Positions 25,773 to 34,666 of a stretch of DNA of 64,000 bases are shown piece by piece; within the stretch, counting starts at the first letter, position 1; every line of letters begins with the position of its first letter. The stretch is from the NCBI GenBank assembly GCA_963754065.1, contig CAVWFH010000002.1, forward strand, positions 1-64,000. Direction: 5' to 3'. Source of the stretch: JALORV01 sp963754065. Its GTDB lineage: Bacteria; Pseudomonadota; Gammaproteobacteria; Burkholderiales; Burkholderiaceae_F. The notes below the pieces were generated by a model. The model saw only the letters and a program-made list of their open reading frames with translations, was not told the origin of the DNA and ran no database searches. The position numbers and the translations under genes are program-made.

Positions 25773-26462
25773 CTAATCCCCGTACCGTCGCAACTCGGCC
25801 AGGTCGAGGATGCGCACGCGGCCGTAGGCGACCTCGAGCAGACCGGCGCGGGAAAGCACCTGCAGCGCCTGGTTGACGCGCTGGCGCGAGACGCCCGACA
25901 GGTACCCGATCTCCTCCTGCGAGATCTCGAGCTCGGCCCGATTGCCGGGGTACAGATACGGATTGAAGAGTTCCGCCAGGCAGCGCGCGACCCGCGCATC
26001 CGGTTCCAGCAGCCGCTCGTATTCCACCATGCCGATGAACTGGCCGAGCCTTTCGTTGAGCTGCGTCAGCAGGAAGCGATTGAACGCGATGCTGGTGTCC
26101 ATCAGACGATCGAATGTCCGTCGCGGCATCCAGGCAATGCGCGTGTCGCGCAGGGCAACGACGTCGTACTTGCGTGCCTCGCTCTTGATCAATGAGCCCT
26201 CGCCGAACCAGCCTCCGGGGCCAACGCCGGTGAAGGTTGCGGTCTTGCCCGACGGCGACACGACGTTGATCTTCACCAGGCCGTCGACGACACCGGTCCA
26301 GGCGTCGACCAGTTCGCCCTTGCGCATGACCACCGAACCGCCGCTGTAGCGGCGTTCCTCGATCTCGGCGAGCATGCGCTCGCGCTCTGCCAGCTGCAGC
26401 GCGGGCCACCATGCACTCGCCGCCAGCATGTCGGCCAGTCGGAGCGGATCGGGTTCGGCCAT
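25773..26462 (-). CDS. Crp/Fnr family transcriptional regulator
   Basis: The 229-residue protein has a cyclic-nucleotide-binding-type beta roll (GGSVVMRKGELVDAW, GPGGWFGEGSLI) and a C-terminal helix-turn-helix ISQEEIGYLSGVSRQRVNQ. No FNR-type cysteine cluster is present, so it is not an oxygen-sensing Fe-S regulator. It shows similarity to the regulators that sense metabolites or are tied to lipid and acyl-CoA metabolism. An 18-base perfect palindrome starts 22 bases before its start codon. It is transcribed divergently from the acyl-CoA ligase and Liv operon and may control it. Confidence 0.88.
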   Translation of the reverse strand: MAEPDPLRLADMLAASAWWPALQLAERERMLAEIEERRYSGGSVVMRKGELVDAWTGVVDGLVKINVVSPSGKTATFTGVGPGGWFGEGSLIKSEARKYDVVALRDTRIAWMPRRTFDRLMDTSIAFNRFLLTQLNERLGQFIGMVEYERLLEPDARVARCLAELFNPYLYPGNRAELEISQEEIGYLSGVSRQRVNQALQVLSRAGLLEVAYGRVRILDLAELRRYGD

Positions 26463-26483
26463 GAGGTCTATTCTGGCCGAAGA

Positions 26484-26501
26484 CTGTCGTCCGGACGACA
26501 G
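26484..26501. promoter_or_regulatory. 18-base perfect palindrome upstream of the Crp/Fnr-like gene
   Basis: CTGTCGTCCGGACGACAG is fully self-complementary and lies 22-39 bases upstream of the regulator's start codon, the place of a repressor or activator site. It does not match the E. coli CRP or FNR consensus. The obvious candidate ligand is the Crp/Fnr-like protein itself. Confidence 0.6.
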
Positions 26502-26569
26502 CCATCTGCCTTGCGTCGCCGTACCGTTCGCTGGCGCGCTCGCGATCGGCGGTGCCGACGGCGCGGGCG

Positions 26570-26609
26570 GTGGGTTAAGCTAACCCACTACGTGTTCGCT
26601 CGAAACACG
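26570..26609. promoter_or_regulatory. Two inverted repeats upstream of the acyl-CoA ligase/Liv operon
   Basis: GTGGGTTA-agc-TAACCCAC occupies 26570-26588, and CGTGTT-N7-AACACG follows at 26591-26609. The pair ends 28 bases before the GTG start codon at 26638. Either could be the operator for the operon; the regulator is unknown. Confidence 0.5.
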
Positions 26610-26637
26610 AACGAGAACAAGTCGGAGACAGAACATC

Positions 26638-28587
26638 GTGGCGGAGCACCTCACCGCTGACACCTTTCCTCGCCTGTTGAAGCTGCATGCCCAGCAGCGG
26701 CCGGGCGCTGCTGCGATACGCGAAAAGGACCTCGGCATCTGGCAGAGTTGGAGCTGGGCACAGACGCTGGCCGAAGTGCGCCAGATCGCTGCCGGCCTGC
26801 ATCAGGCCGGTTTCAAGCGCGGCGAGCATCTGGCCATCATCGGCGAGAACCGACCGCGACTGTATTTCACGATGATTGCGGCTCAGTGCCTGGGCGGCAT
26901 CCCCGTGCCCATGTACCAGGACGCCGTTGCCACCGAGATGGCGTTCGTCTTCGACAACGCTGAGATCAAGTTCGCCGTGGTCGAGGACCAGGAGCAGGTC
27001 GACAAGCTGCTCGAGATCCGCGAAACCGTGCCCCACCTCAAGCGGATCATCTATGAGGATCCGCGCGGCCTGCGCAACTACGACCAACCAGGCCTCGCTT
27101 CGTACGAGCAGATCCGGGCGCTGGGCGAACAGTTGCTGAAGGAGCGCCCTTCGCTCGTCGACGACGAGATCGACAAAGGCCGGGCCGACGACGTCGCGGC
27201 GATGTTCTATACGTCCGGGACCACCGGCAATCCGAAAGGCGTGGTGCTGGGTTACGGCAACCTGCTGGCGGCTGGACAGGCGGGCGCGGACATGGAAGGC
27301 CTGTCGCATCGGGAGGAGGTGTTGGCCTACCTGCCGATGGCCTGGATCGGGCAGAACATCTTCTCCTATACGCAGTGGCTCGTCTGCGGCTTCACGGTCA
27401 ATTGCCCCGAGTCGGCGGCCACGGTGATGGCCGATCTGCGCGAAATCGGCCCGACCTACTACTTTGCCCCGCCGCGCGTGCTGGAGGCGTTGCTGACCCA
27501 GGTGATGATCCGCATGGAGGATGCCTCCGCGATCAAGCGGCGCGTGTTCCACCATTTCATGGATGTGGCCCGGCGTGTCGGTGGCCGGCTGCTGGACGGG
27601 CAGCCGGTGGGTTTGGGCGACCGGATCGCTTATGCGGTCGGCGACTGGCTTGTTTACGCGCCCCTGCGCAATGCACTTGGCATGAGCCGGATACGCGTGG
27701 CGTACACGGCCGGAGAGGCGATCGGCCCGGATCTTTTCACCTTCTACCGCTCGCTCGGCATCAACCTGAAGCAGCTGTACGGTTCCACCGAGACCTCGGT
27801 GTTCGTCTGCGTGCAGCCGAACGGCGGCGTGAAGCCCGACACGGTCGGACCCCCGGTCCGGGGTGTCGAGATTCGCCTGACCGATGCCGGTGAAATCCTG
27901 ATCCGTTCTCCGGGCCTGTTCCGCGAGTACTACAAGTCGCCTGATGCGACGCGCGAGGCCAAGGATCCGGAGGGCTGGTTCCATACCGGTGACGCCGGTT
28001 ACTTCGACACCGAAGGCCACCTGAAGATCATCGATCGTGCCAAGGACGTTGGCCGGCTGGCCGACGGGACGCTCTTCGCTCCGAAGTACATCGAGAACAA
28101 GCTGAAGTTCTTCCCGACGATCAAGGAAGCGGTCGCTTTCGGTCACGCGCGCGACCGGGTCTGTGCCTTCATCAACATCGACATGGAAGCGGTCGGCAAC
28201 TGGGCCGAGCGGCGCAACCTGCCGTACTCCGGCTACACGGACCTCGCATGCAAGCCCGAAGTCGTCGAATTGGTCCGCGAGGCGGTCGAGAAGGTCAATG
28301 CGGATCTCGCCAATGATCCGAAGCTGGCGAACGCCCAGGTCCGTCGCTTCATCGTGCTGCACAAGGAACTCGATGCCGACGACGAGGAGCTGACGCGCAC
28401 GCGCAAGGTGCGACGCCGCTTCATCCAGGACAAGTACAGCGAGCTCGTCGATGCCATGTACGCCGGCCGCAACGAACAGTTCATCGAGACCATGGTGAAG
28501 TTCGAGGACGGCCGCACCGGCAAGATCGCGGCCACGCTCAAGGTGTGCGACGCCAAGAGCTACGCACCGATGCAGAAGGCGGCCTGA
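26638..28587 (+). CDS. AMP-dependent acyl-CoA ligase (long-chain fatty acid type)
   Basis: The 649-residue protein has the adenylation motifs YTSGTTGNPKGV from residue 191, LKQLYGSTETSVF and GWFHTGDAGYFDTEG, then the C-terminal KDVGRLADGTLFAPKYIEN. It should activate a carboxylic acid to its CoA thioester. The order AMP-ligase, small membrane protein, LivG, LivH, LivM, binding protein, LivF recurs in betaproteobacteria and points to import and CoA-activation of an organic acid or aromatic acid, though the acid is not named by sequence. A GTG start with GGAG upstream is used. Confidence 0.88.
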   Translation: MAEHLTADTFPRLLKLHAQQRPGAAAIREKDLGIWQSWSWAQTLAEVRQIAAGLHQAGFKRGEHLAIIGENRPRLYFTMIAAQCLGGIPVPMYQDAVATEMAFVFDNAEIKFAVVEDQEQVDKLLEIRETVPHLKRIIYEDPRGLRNYDQPGLASYEQIRALGEQLLKERPSLVDDEIDKGRADDVAAMFYTSGTTGNPKGVVLGYGNLLAAGQAGADMEGLSHREEVLAYLPMAWIGQNIFSYTQWLVCGFTVNCPESAATVMADLREIGPTYYFAPPRVLEALLTQVMIRMEDASAIKRRVFHHFMDVARRVGGRLLDGQPVGLGDRIAYAVGDWLVYAPLRNALGMSRIRVAYTAGEAIGPDLFTFYRSLGINLKQLYGSTETSVFVCVQPNGGVKPDTVGPPVRGVEIRLTDAGEILIRSPGLFREYYKSPDATREAKDPEGWFHTGDAGYFDTEGHLKIIDRAKDVGRLADGTLFAPKYIENKLKFFPTIKEAVAFGHARDRVCAFINIDMEAVGNWAERRNLPYSGYTDLACKPEVVELVREAVEKVNADLANDPKLANAQVRRFIVLHKELDADDEELTRTRKVRRRFIQDKYSELVDAMYAGRNEQFIETMVKFEDGRTGKIAATLKVCDAKSYAPMQKAA

Positions 28588-28589
28588 AC

Positions 28590-28859
28590 GTGATCAGTGG
28601 ACGCGTCTGGATCGCCATCGCCTGCCTCGTCATCGGCGTCCCGGTAGCCGCCTGGGGGCTTGCCAACGGCTCGCTGCTACTGGGCCTGGTCGGCCTTGCT
28701 TTCGTGCTCGTGTTCGTCTTCCTTGTGATCGAGGCGATGAACCAGGCGGCCAAGCCCAAGCACGAGATCCCGAAGTCGGCGACCCCGGCGTGGGACATGA
28801 AGGGCGATGCATCGTCGGCGCCTTCGAACGCCGGTCGTCGCGAGGGGGGTTCGCTGTGA
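28590..28859 (+). CDS. Small membrane protein in the ABC operon
   Basis: This 89-residue protein has two adjoining hydrophobic stretches (VWIAIACLVIGVPVAAWGLA and LLGLVGLAFVLVFVFLVIEA) and a polar tail. It lies between the acyl-CoA ligase (gap 2 bases) and LivG (GTG overlapping the stop, GTGA), so it is translated with the transporter. It is not a known ABC subunit. I read it as a companion, possibly stabilising the complex, but the function is unknown. Confidence 0.6.
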   Translation: MISGRVWIAIACLVIGVPVAAWGLANGSLLLGLVGLAFVLVFVFLVIEAMNQAAKPKHEIPKSATPAWDMKGDASSAPSNAGRREGGSL

Positions 28860-29641
28860 CGCGACAGTCGGTCGGCGACATCCTGCTTAACGTCGATGAC
28901 GTGTGGCTCTCGTTCGGCGGCGTGAAGGCAATCCAGGGCGTGTCGTTCGACGTTCGTGAGCACGAGATACGCGCCATCATCGGACCGAATGGCGCCGGCA
29001 AGAGTTCGATGCTCAACGTCATCAACGGCGTTTACCACCCGCAGCAAGGCCGCATTTCGTTTCGCGGCAAGGTGCGCACGTCGATGGATCCGCACGACGC
29101 GGCCGCCGAGGGTTTCGGGCGCACGTTCCAGAGCCTGGCCCTGTTCAAGGGCATGTCGGTACTCGACAACATCATGACCGGGCGCAACCTGCGGATGCGC
29201 ACCGGGCTGCTGATGCAGGCACTGCACATCGGCCTCGCCCGGCGCGAGGAACTTCGGCATCGCGAGTTCGTCGAGCACATCATCGATTTTCTCGAGATCC
29301 AGGCCTATCGCAAGACGCCCGTCGGCCGCTTGCCGTACGGGTTGCAGAAGCGCGTCGACCTGGCGCGCGCGCTGGCGATGGAACCGAAGATCCTGCTGCT
29401 CGACGAACCGATGGCGGGCATGAACCTCGAAGAGAAGCAGGACATGTCGCGCTTCGTACTCGACGTGAACGAGGAGTTCGGCACGACCATCGTGCTGATC
29501 GAGCACGACATGGGGGTCGTGATGGATATTTCCGACCGTGTCGTGGTGCTGGATTACGGCAAGAAGATCGGCGACGGCACGCCCGACGAAGTCAGGGCCA
29601 ACCAGCAGGTCATCGACGCCTACCTGGGCGTGGCGCACTGA
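28856..29641 (+). CDS. livG: Branched-chain-type ABC transporter ATP-binding protein (LivG-like)
   Basis: The 261-residue protein has Walker A GPNGAGKSS, signature LPYGLQKRVDLARAL and Walker B ILLLDEPMAGMN, and the LivG-type FGRTFQSLALFKGMSVLDN. It overlaps the preceding gene by four bases with GAGGGG upstream. It is the first of two ATPases of the Liv-type importer; the partner is the LivF-like protein at 33340. The true substrate could be an amino acid or a carboxylate. Confidence 0.92.
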   Translation: MTRQSVGDILLNVDDVWLSFGGVKAIQGVSFDVREHEIRAIIGPNGAGKSSMLNVINGVYHPQQGRISFRGKVRTSMDPHDAAAEGFGRTFQSLALFKGMSVLDNIMTGRNLRMRTGLLMQALHIGLARREELRHREFVEHIIDFLEIQAYRKTPVGRLPYGLQKRVDLARALAMEPKILLLDEPMAGMNLEEKQDMSRFVLDVNEEFGTTIVLIEHDMGVVMDISDRVVVLDYGKKIGDGTPDEVRANQQVIDAYLGVAH

Positions 29642-29648
29642 GGCAACG

Positions 29649-30662
29649 ATGATCCAGACGCTGACGAAGAACTGGCCGGTGGTCCTGATGCTGATCCTGA
29701 TGAGCATCGGAGTGGTTGCGCCGCTGGCGCTGGGCACGACAACGCCCGGCTTCTACGTGGAGGTGATGCTCGGTGGCCTGATGTCGGGCGTCATGTACTC
29801 GCTCGTCGCGCTGGGCTTCGTTCTGATCTTCAAGGCGTCCGGCGTGTTCAATTTTGCCCAGGGTGCGATGGTCCTGTTCGCCGCCCTTTCGGTGGCGCGT
29901 ATCAGTGAAGTGATGCCGCTGCCGTTCGCCTTTGTCCTCGCTGTCGGCATCATGGCGGTGCTGGCCTGGCTGATCGAGCGCCTGGTGTTGCGCCATCTTG
30001 TCAACCAGGACGCGGTCGTCCTGCTGATGGCCACGCTGGGCGTGACGTACTTTCTCGATGGCTTCGGGCAGACGATCTGGGGCAGTGACATCTACAAGAT
30101 CGACACCGGCTTGCCGAAGACGCCGCTGATGGTCGCCGAGTCGATCTTCGAGGGTGGCATCCTGATCAATACGGAAGACCTGGTCGCGGCGGCCATCGCG
30201 GGCCTGCTCGTACTGGCGTTGGCACTGTTCTTCCAGAAGACGCCGACCGGCCGCGCATTGCGCGCGGTGGCGGACGATCACCAGGCCGCGCAATCGATCG
30301 GCATTCCCTTGAATCGCATCTGGGTGATCGTCTGGACCGTGGCGGGGTTCGTCGCGCTCGTTGCCGGAATGATCTGGGGTTCGAAACTTGGCGTGCAGTT
30401 TTCGCTGTCGCTGATTGCACTCAAAGCCCTGCCGGTCGTCATCCTGGGTGGCTTTACCTCCGTTCCCGGGGCCATCCTGGGCGGACTGATCATCGGTGTC
30501 GGCGAGAAATTCGCCGAAGTCTTCCTCGGCCCGATCATGGTCAAGCAGTTCGACCTGGCAGGCGGTGGGATCGAGAACTGGTTTGCCTACGTGCTGGCGC
30601 TGCTGTTCCTGCTCGTCCGACCCGAAGGTCTCTTCGGGGAAAAGCACATCGATCGCGTGTAG
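29649..30662 (+). CDS. livH: Branched-chain-type ABC transporter permease (LivH-like)
   Basis: The 337-residue protein shows the LivH pattern of eight helices with LGGLMSGVMYSLVALGFVLI and FNFAQGAMVL, and the cytoplasmic coupling loop near GRALRAVADDHQAAQSIGI. It begins eight bases after the LivG stop and is followed by LivM. Together with LivM it forms the membrane pore of the importer. Confidence 0.92.
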   Translation: MIQTLTKNWPVVLMLILMSIGVVAPLALGTTTPGFYVEVMLGGLMSGVMYSLVALGFVLIFKASGVFNFAQGAMVLFAALSVARISEVMPLPFAFVLAVGIMAVLAWLIERLVLRHLVNQDAVVLLMATLGVTYFLDGFGQTIWGSDIYKIDTGLPKTPLMVAESIFEGGILINTEDLVAAAIAGLLVLALALFFQKTPTGRALRAVADDHQAAQSIGIPLNRIWVIVWTVAGFVALVAGMIWGSKLGVQFSLSLIALKALPVVILGGFTSVPGAILGGLIIGVGEKFAEVFLGPIMVKQFDLAGGGIENWFAYVLALLFLLVRPEGLFGEKHIDRV

Positions 30663-30684
30663 CGCCCGACGAGACAAGACCGCC

Positions 30685-31749
30685 ATGCTCTACCGCGAAA
30701 ACGGCCAGTTCAAGACCTCGTACGTCGAGGACCAGCAGATCCTGCCGATCGTGCAGGACCGCTGGTTCATGCTGGCGCTGCTGGCATTTGCCTACCTGGC
30801 GATGCCCGCATTCGGCACGGAGTACCTGTTCCTGTCCCTGGTCGTGCCGTTCCTGATCCTTTCGATCGCGGCCATGGGCCTGAACATCCTGGTGGGGTAT
30901 TGCGGCCAGATCTCGCTGGGGACCGCTGCCTTCATGGCGGTCGGCGCCTACGCCGCCTACAACTTTGTCGTGCGTGTGCCGGCGCTCAACTTCCTCCTCG
31001 TACTGGCGCTTTCCGGCGGCATCGCCGCGCTGGTGGGCGTGCTGTTCGGTATTCCGAGCCTGCGCATCAAGGGGCTCTACCTGGCCGTCGCCACACTGGC
31101 CGCGCAGTTCTTCATCGACTGGCTGTTCGCGCGGGTGAAGTGGTTCACCAATTACTCCTCGTCGGGGTCGGTGTCGACGCCGCCGATCGAGATCTTTGGC
31201 TGGGTCGTCGACTCCCCGGTCGAGAAGTATCTGTTCGTCCTGACGATTGCGGTCGTGATGACCCTTGCGGCGAAGAATCTCGTGCGCGGCCACATCGGCC
31301 GCAGCTGGATGGCGATCCGGGACATGGACGTGGCCGCCGAGGTGATCGGCATTCGGCCGCTGTACGCCAAGCTGTCGGCGTTCGCCGTGAGTTCGTTCTA
31401 TGCCGGCGTGGCCGGAGCCCTTTGGGGGTTTATCCGCCTCGGCGCGTGGGAGCCACTGGCGTTCAATGTGAACCTTTCTTTGAACCTCCTGTTCATGATC
31501 ATCATCGGCGGGATGGGGTCACTGCTAGGCTCGTATTTCGGCGCTGCATTCATCGTGATACTTCCATTGCTCCTGAACCAGGCGCCGGGTTGGATCGGAA
31601 TCGAAATGTCGACGGCATTTGCATCGCACCTGGAAGCAATGATCTTTGGCAGCCTGATCGTGTTCTTCCTGATCGTCGAGCCGCACGGCCTGGCGCGGCT
31701 CTGGTCGATCGGAAAGGAAAAGCTGAGACTATGGCCGTTCCCGCACTAA
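30685..31749 (+). CDS. livM: Branched-chain-type ABC transporter permease (LivM-like)
   Basis: This 354-residue protein has the LivM signature AAMGLNILVGYCGQISLGTA and GRSWMAIRDMDVAAEVIGI. It starts 22 bases after LivH. About ten hydrophobic segments are present. The long N-terminal part up to residue 30 is polar, as usual. The binding protein follows 62 bases downstream. Confidence 0.92.
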   Translation: MLYRENGQFKTSYVEDQQILPIVQDRWFMLALLAFAYLAMPAFGTEYLFLSLVVPFLILSIAAMGLNILVGYCGQISLGTAAFMAVGAYAAYNFVVRVPALNFLLVLALSGGIAALVGVLFGIPSLRIKGLYLAVATLAAQFFIDWLFARVKWFTNYSSSGSVSTPPIEIFGWVVDSPVEKYLFVLTIAVVMTLAAKNLVRGHIGRSWMAIRDMDVAAEVIGIRPLYAKLSAFAVSSFYAGVAGALWGFIRLGAWEPLAFNVNLSLNLLFMIIIGGMGSLLGSYFGAAFIVILPLLLNQAPGWIGIEMSTAFASHLEAMIFGSLIVFFLIVEPHGLARLWSIGKEKLRLWPFPH

Positions 31750-31811
31750 GGTCCACGGAGAGACGGTTGATCACTACAACGCTGGACCCTTATTTACGCA
31801 TGGAGACAACG

Positions 31812-33248
31812 ATGGCAACGAATTTGAAACTGAGGGTCGCCGCCATGGCGGTAGCCGGGATTGCAGCGGGCGCTTTGCTTGGCCTGTCCGCAACGGCAGA
31901 AGCTCAGCAGAAAGCGGCCGCCCCGGCGGCCGGCAAGGGCGAGCAGTTCTTCCCGGTACTGGTGTATCGGACCGGAGCGTACGCGCCAAACGGTGTTCCC
32001 TGGGCCAACGGCTTCGTCGACTATCTGAAACTGGTCAACGCGCAGGGCGGCATCAACGGCGTGAAGCTCACGTGGGAAGAGTGCGAGACCGGCTACGCCA
32101 CGGACCGTGGCGTCGAGTGCTATGAGCGCTTGAAGACGAAGCCTTTCGTTTCGGCGGTCCAGCCCCTTTCAACCGGCATCACATTTGCACTGACCGACAA
32201 GGTCCCAACGGACAAGATCCCGCTGATCACGGCCGGCTACGGCCGCTCGGAGTCGGTCGAGGGCGAGGCGTTCCCGTGGAACTTCCCGCTGATGGGCACC
32301 TACTGGGACGCGGCCGATGTCCTGGTACAGCACGTCGGCAAGCTGAACGGCGGCGTGGACAAGCTCAAGGGTAAGAAGATCGCGCTCGTCTATCACGACT
32401 CGCCTTTTGGCAAGGAGCCGATTGCGCTGTTGCAGGAGCGCGCCAAGCTGCACGGCTTCGAACTGATGACGATCCCGGTAACGCATCCGGGCGTCGAGCA
32501 GAAGGCCGCGTGGCTGCAGATCCGCCAGAACCGTCCGGACTATGTGTTCCTGTGGGGCTGGGGCGTGATGAATTCCACCGCACTGCGTGAAGCCGTGGCG
32601 ACCGGATATGCGCGCGACAAGATGTACGGCGTGTGGTGGGCGGCGGCCGAGCCCGATGTAACGCCGGTAGGCGCCGACGCGAAGGGCTACAACGGACTGG
32701 CGCTGCAGCACGGCGCGGGTCGAGCCAAGGTGCACGAAGAAATACTCAAGCTCGTGCATGACAAGGGACAGGGGACCGGGCCGAAGGACGAGGTCGGCAG
32801 CGTGCTGTACACGCGCGGCATGATCAGCGCGATGCTGCAGGTCGAAGGCGTACGCCAGGCGCAGCTGCGCTACGGCAACAAGCCGCTGACAGGCGAACAG
32901 GTTCGTTACGGGCTGGAAAACCTGAATCTCGACGCTAAGCGCCTGGATAGCCTCGGGTTGGCGGGAGTTATGAAGCCGCTGGCAACGAACTGCCGCGACC
33001 ACGCAGGTGCCCGTTCAGCGCGCATCCAGCAGTGGGATGGCACCAAGTGGGTCTTCACCTCGGACTTCTACGAGGCGGATAACCAGATCATCAAGCCGAT
33101 GATCAAGGCCGCGGCGCAGCGCTATGTCACCGACAAGAAACTGACCATGCGCAGTTGCGCAGACGAGATCGCGGCAGATGCGAAAGCGGCCGCCCCGGCT
33201 GCGGCCCCGGCGGCAGTGAAGACGGCGCCGGCGCCGGCAAAGAAGTAA
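31812..33248 (+). CDS. Branched-chain-type ABC substrate-binding protein (LivK-like)
   Basis: The 478-residue protein has a signal peptide (about residues 1-28, TAEAQQ), then YRTGAYAPNGVPWANGFVDY and the LivK-type fold (IALVYHDSPFGKEPIALLQE, PDYVFLWGWG). The C-terminus has an extra alanine/proline tail ending TAPAPAKK, not part of the fold. The ATG at 31812 is six bases after GGAG; the ATG at 31800 is less likely. A TTGATC, 17 bases, TTATTT pair upstream could be an internal promoter. The family serves branched-chain amino acids, but paralogues in acyl-CoA ligase operons carry other acids. Confidence 0.9.
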   Translation: MATNLKLRVAAMAVAGIAAGALLGLSATAEAQQKAAAPAAGKGEQFFPVLVYRTGAYAPNGVPWANGFVDYLKLVNAQGGINGVKLTWEECETGYATDRGVECYERLKTKPFVSAVQPLSTGITFALTDKVPTDKIPLITAGYGRSESVEGEAFPWNFPLMGTYWDAADVLVQHVGKLNGGVDKLKGKKIALVYHDSPFGKEPIALLQERAKLHGFELMTIPVTHPGVEQKAAWLQIRQNRPDYVFLWGWGVMNSTALREAVATGYARDKMYGVWWAAAEPDVTPVGADAKGYNGLALQHGAGRAKVHEEILKLVHDKGQGTGPKDEVGSVLYTRGMISAMLQVEGVRQAQLRYGNKPLTGEQVRYGLENLNLDAKRLDSLGLAGVMKPLATNCRDHAGARSARIQQWDGTKWVFTSDFYEADNQIIKPMIKAAAQRYVTDKKLTMRSCADEIAADAKAAAPAAAPAAVKTAPAPAKK

Positions 33249-33264
33249 GTTTGATATCAGCATG

Positions 33265-33324
33265 GCCGGCCGCCTTGTGCGGCCGGCTGTGCGAAGTGCT
33301 TACGGTGTGAGTGCTTCGCACAGC
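33265..33324. other. Two overlapping stems between the binding-protein and LivF genes
   Basis: GCCGGCCGC/GCGGCCGGC (33265-33273 with 33279-33287) is a nine-base-pair stem with a five-base loop. GCTGTGCGAAG/CTTCGCACAGC (33286-33296 with 33314-33324) is an eleven-base-pair stem. They share two bases, so pairing competes at the junction. No T tract follows. Such structures after a binding-protein gene often shield the upstream mRNA and lower LivF output. Confidence 0.5.
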
Positions 33325-33339
33325 GACTATGGAGTCCAC

Positions 33340-34161
33340 GTGACAGCCCCGCTGCTCAACGTCAACGGCATTGAGGTCATCTACAACCACGTGATTCTCG
33401 TCTTGAAGGGGGTCTCGCTGACCGTGCCCGAAGGCCGCATCGTCGCATTGCTCGGCGCCAATGGCGCGGGCAAGACCACGACCCTGCGCGCGGTATCGAA
33501 TCTCCTGCACGGCGAGCGCGGCGAAGTCACCAAGGGTTCGATCGAATACCGCGGGGAGAAGATCGAACGGCTGACGGCCTACGACCTGGTCAAGCGCGGT
33601 GTCGTGCAGGTGATGGAAGGACGGCGCTGCTTCGCCCACCTGACGGTGGAGGAAAACCTGCTGTCTGGCGCGTATTCGAGGGGAGCCTCCGGGCGCGGCA
33701 ACTCGCGGGCCGACATCGCGGTGGATCTCGACAAGGTCTATACCTACTTCCCGCGTCTGAAGCAGCGGCGCACCAGCCAGTCGGGCTATACCTCGGGCGG
33801 TGAACAGCAGATGACGGCGATCGGTCGCGCACTGATGGCACGGCCCTCGATGATCCTGCTCGACGAGCCATCGATGGGCCTGGCGCCGCAGGTGGTCGAG
33901 GAGATCTTTGCGATCGTGCAGGATCTCAACAAGAAGGAGCAGGTGTCGTTCCTCCTTGCGGAACAGAACACGAACATCGCGCTGCGCTTTGCCGACTACG
34001 GTTACATCCTGGAAAACGGCCGGGTCGTCATGGACGGTGATGCGTCGGCGCTGCGCGAGAACGAGGACGTGAAGGAGTTCTATCTCGGTGTGTCGAAGGC
34101 CGGCCGTAAGAGTTTCCGGGAGGCCAAGTTCTACAAGCGTCGCAAACGCTGGCTCGCCTGA
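33340..34161 (+). CDS. livF: Branched-chain-type ABC transporter ATP-binding protein (LivF-like)
   Basis: The 273-residue protein has Walker A GANGAGKTT, signature TSGGEQQMTAIGRAL and Walker B MILLDEPSMGLAP. The GTG at 33340 follows GGAG by five bases and was preferred over longer starts that run through the hairpin region. The last 20 residues (FREAKFYKRRKRWLA) extend beyond the usual LivF end. It pairs with LivG. Confidence 0.9.
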   Translation: MTAPLLNVNGIEVIYNHVILVLKGVSLTVPEGRIVALLGANGAGKTTTLRAVSNLLHGERGEVTKGSIEYRGEKIERLTAYDLVKRGVVQVMEGRRCFAHLTVEENLLSGAYSRGASGRGNSRADIAVDLDKVYTYFPRLKQRRTSQSGYTSGGEQQMTAIGRALMARPSMILLDEPSMGLAPQVVEEIFAIVQDLNKKEQVSFLLAEQNTNIALRFADYGYILENGRVVMDGDASALRENEDVKEFYLGVSKAGRKSFREAKFYKRRKRWLA

Positions 34162-34180
34162 AGCGCGGCGCATCGTATTT

Positions 34181-34232
34181 CCGCGCAGAGATGCGCGGGG
34201 GCTTTCGCCAGCGCGCGCGGGTTGGCGAAAGC
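34181..34232. terminator. Tandem hairpins after the Liv operon
   Basis: CCGCGCA-gaga-TGCGCGG (34181-34198) is followed by GCTTTCGCCA/TGGCGAAAGC (34201-34210 with 34223-34232, 12-base loop). They lie between LivF and the lysine-rich gene, without a T tract. They may be a partial terminator or a 3' mRNA end. Confidence 0.5.
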
Positions 34233-34266
34233 GGATTCGGGGCCGCGCAATCCTCAAGGAGCATAG

Positions 34267-34608
34267 ATGGCCACAGCCAAGAAAGCTGCGAAGAAGAAGT
34301 CCCGCCGGACGGTGATGTACAGCACGGGAGGCAAGAAGCTGTATGCCGTGCGCGACGCGAGCGGCAAGTTCAAGGACATCCAGCAGTACTCGCGCGCACA
34401 CGCCATGGACATCAAGCGTGGTAGCAGCGCCGAGGAAAAGGCTGTAGCAAAGAAAGCAGCGAAGAAGGTTGCGAAGAAGGCCGCGAAGAAGGGCGGCGCA
34501 AAGAAGGCGACGCGCAAGTCAACGGTGAAAAAAGTGGCGAAGAAGGCCGCGAACCAGCTGGTGAAGCGGCTGCGCAGCGCCGTGGCCAAGGTGCGCGCGA
34601 AGCTGTAG
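34267..34608 (+). CDS. Lysine/alanine-rich histone H1-like protein
   Basis: The 113-residue protein has a short ordered part (RRTVMYSTGGKKLYAVRDAS, FKDIQQYSRAHAMDIKRG) and a C-terminal half of KKAAKK-type repeats ending LRSAVAKVRAKL. This composition is found in bacterial H1-like nucleoid proteins that bind DNA or RNA non-specifically. GGAG precedes the ATG. It follows the Liv operon and two hairpins, so it may be separately expressed. The role is inferred from composition only. Confidence 0.7.
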   Translation: MATAKKAAKKKSRRTVMYSTGGKKLYAVRDASGKFKDIQQYSRAHAMDIKRGSSAEEKAVAKKAAKKVAKKAAKKGGAKKATRKSTVKKVAKKAANQLVKRLRSAVAKVRAKL

Positions 34609-34666
34609 ACGCGACTCCGACGGGACAGGTGCCGGGCTCGCTGGTCGACCCGGCCCTGCCGTATCA

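Noticed and set aside
26575..28362. 595-residue open frame antisense to the acyl-CoA ligase
   Set aside because: A shadow of GC-rich codon use; the plus-strand ligase motifs are decisive.
30900..31811. Longer N-terminus for the LivK-like protein running through livM
   Set aside because: It would overlap livM in another frame; the signal peptide and GGAG fix the start at 31812.
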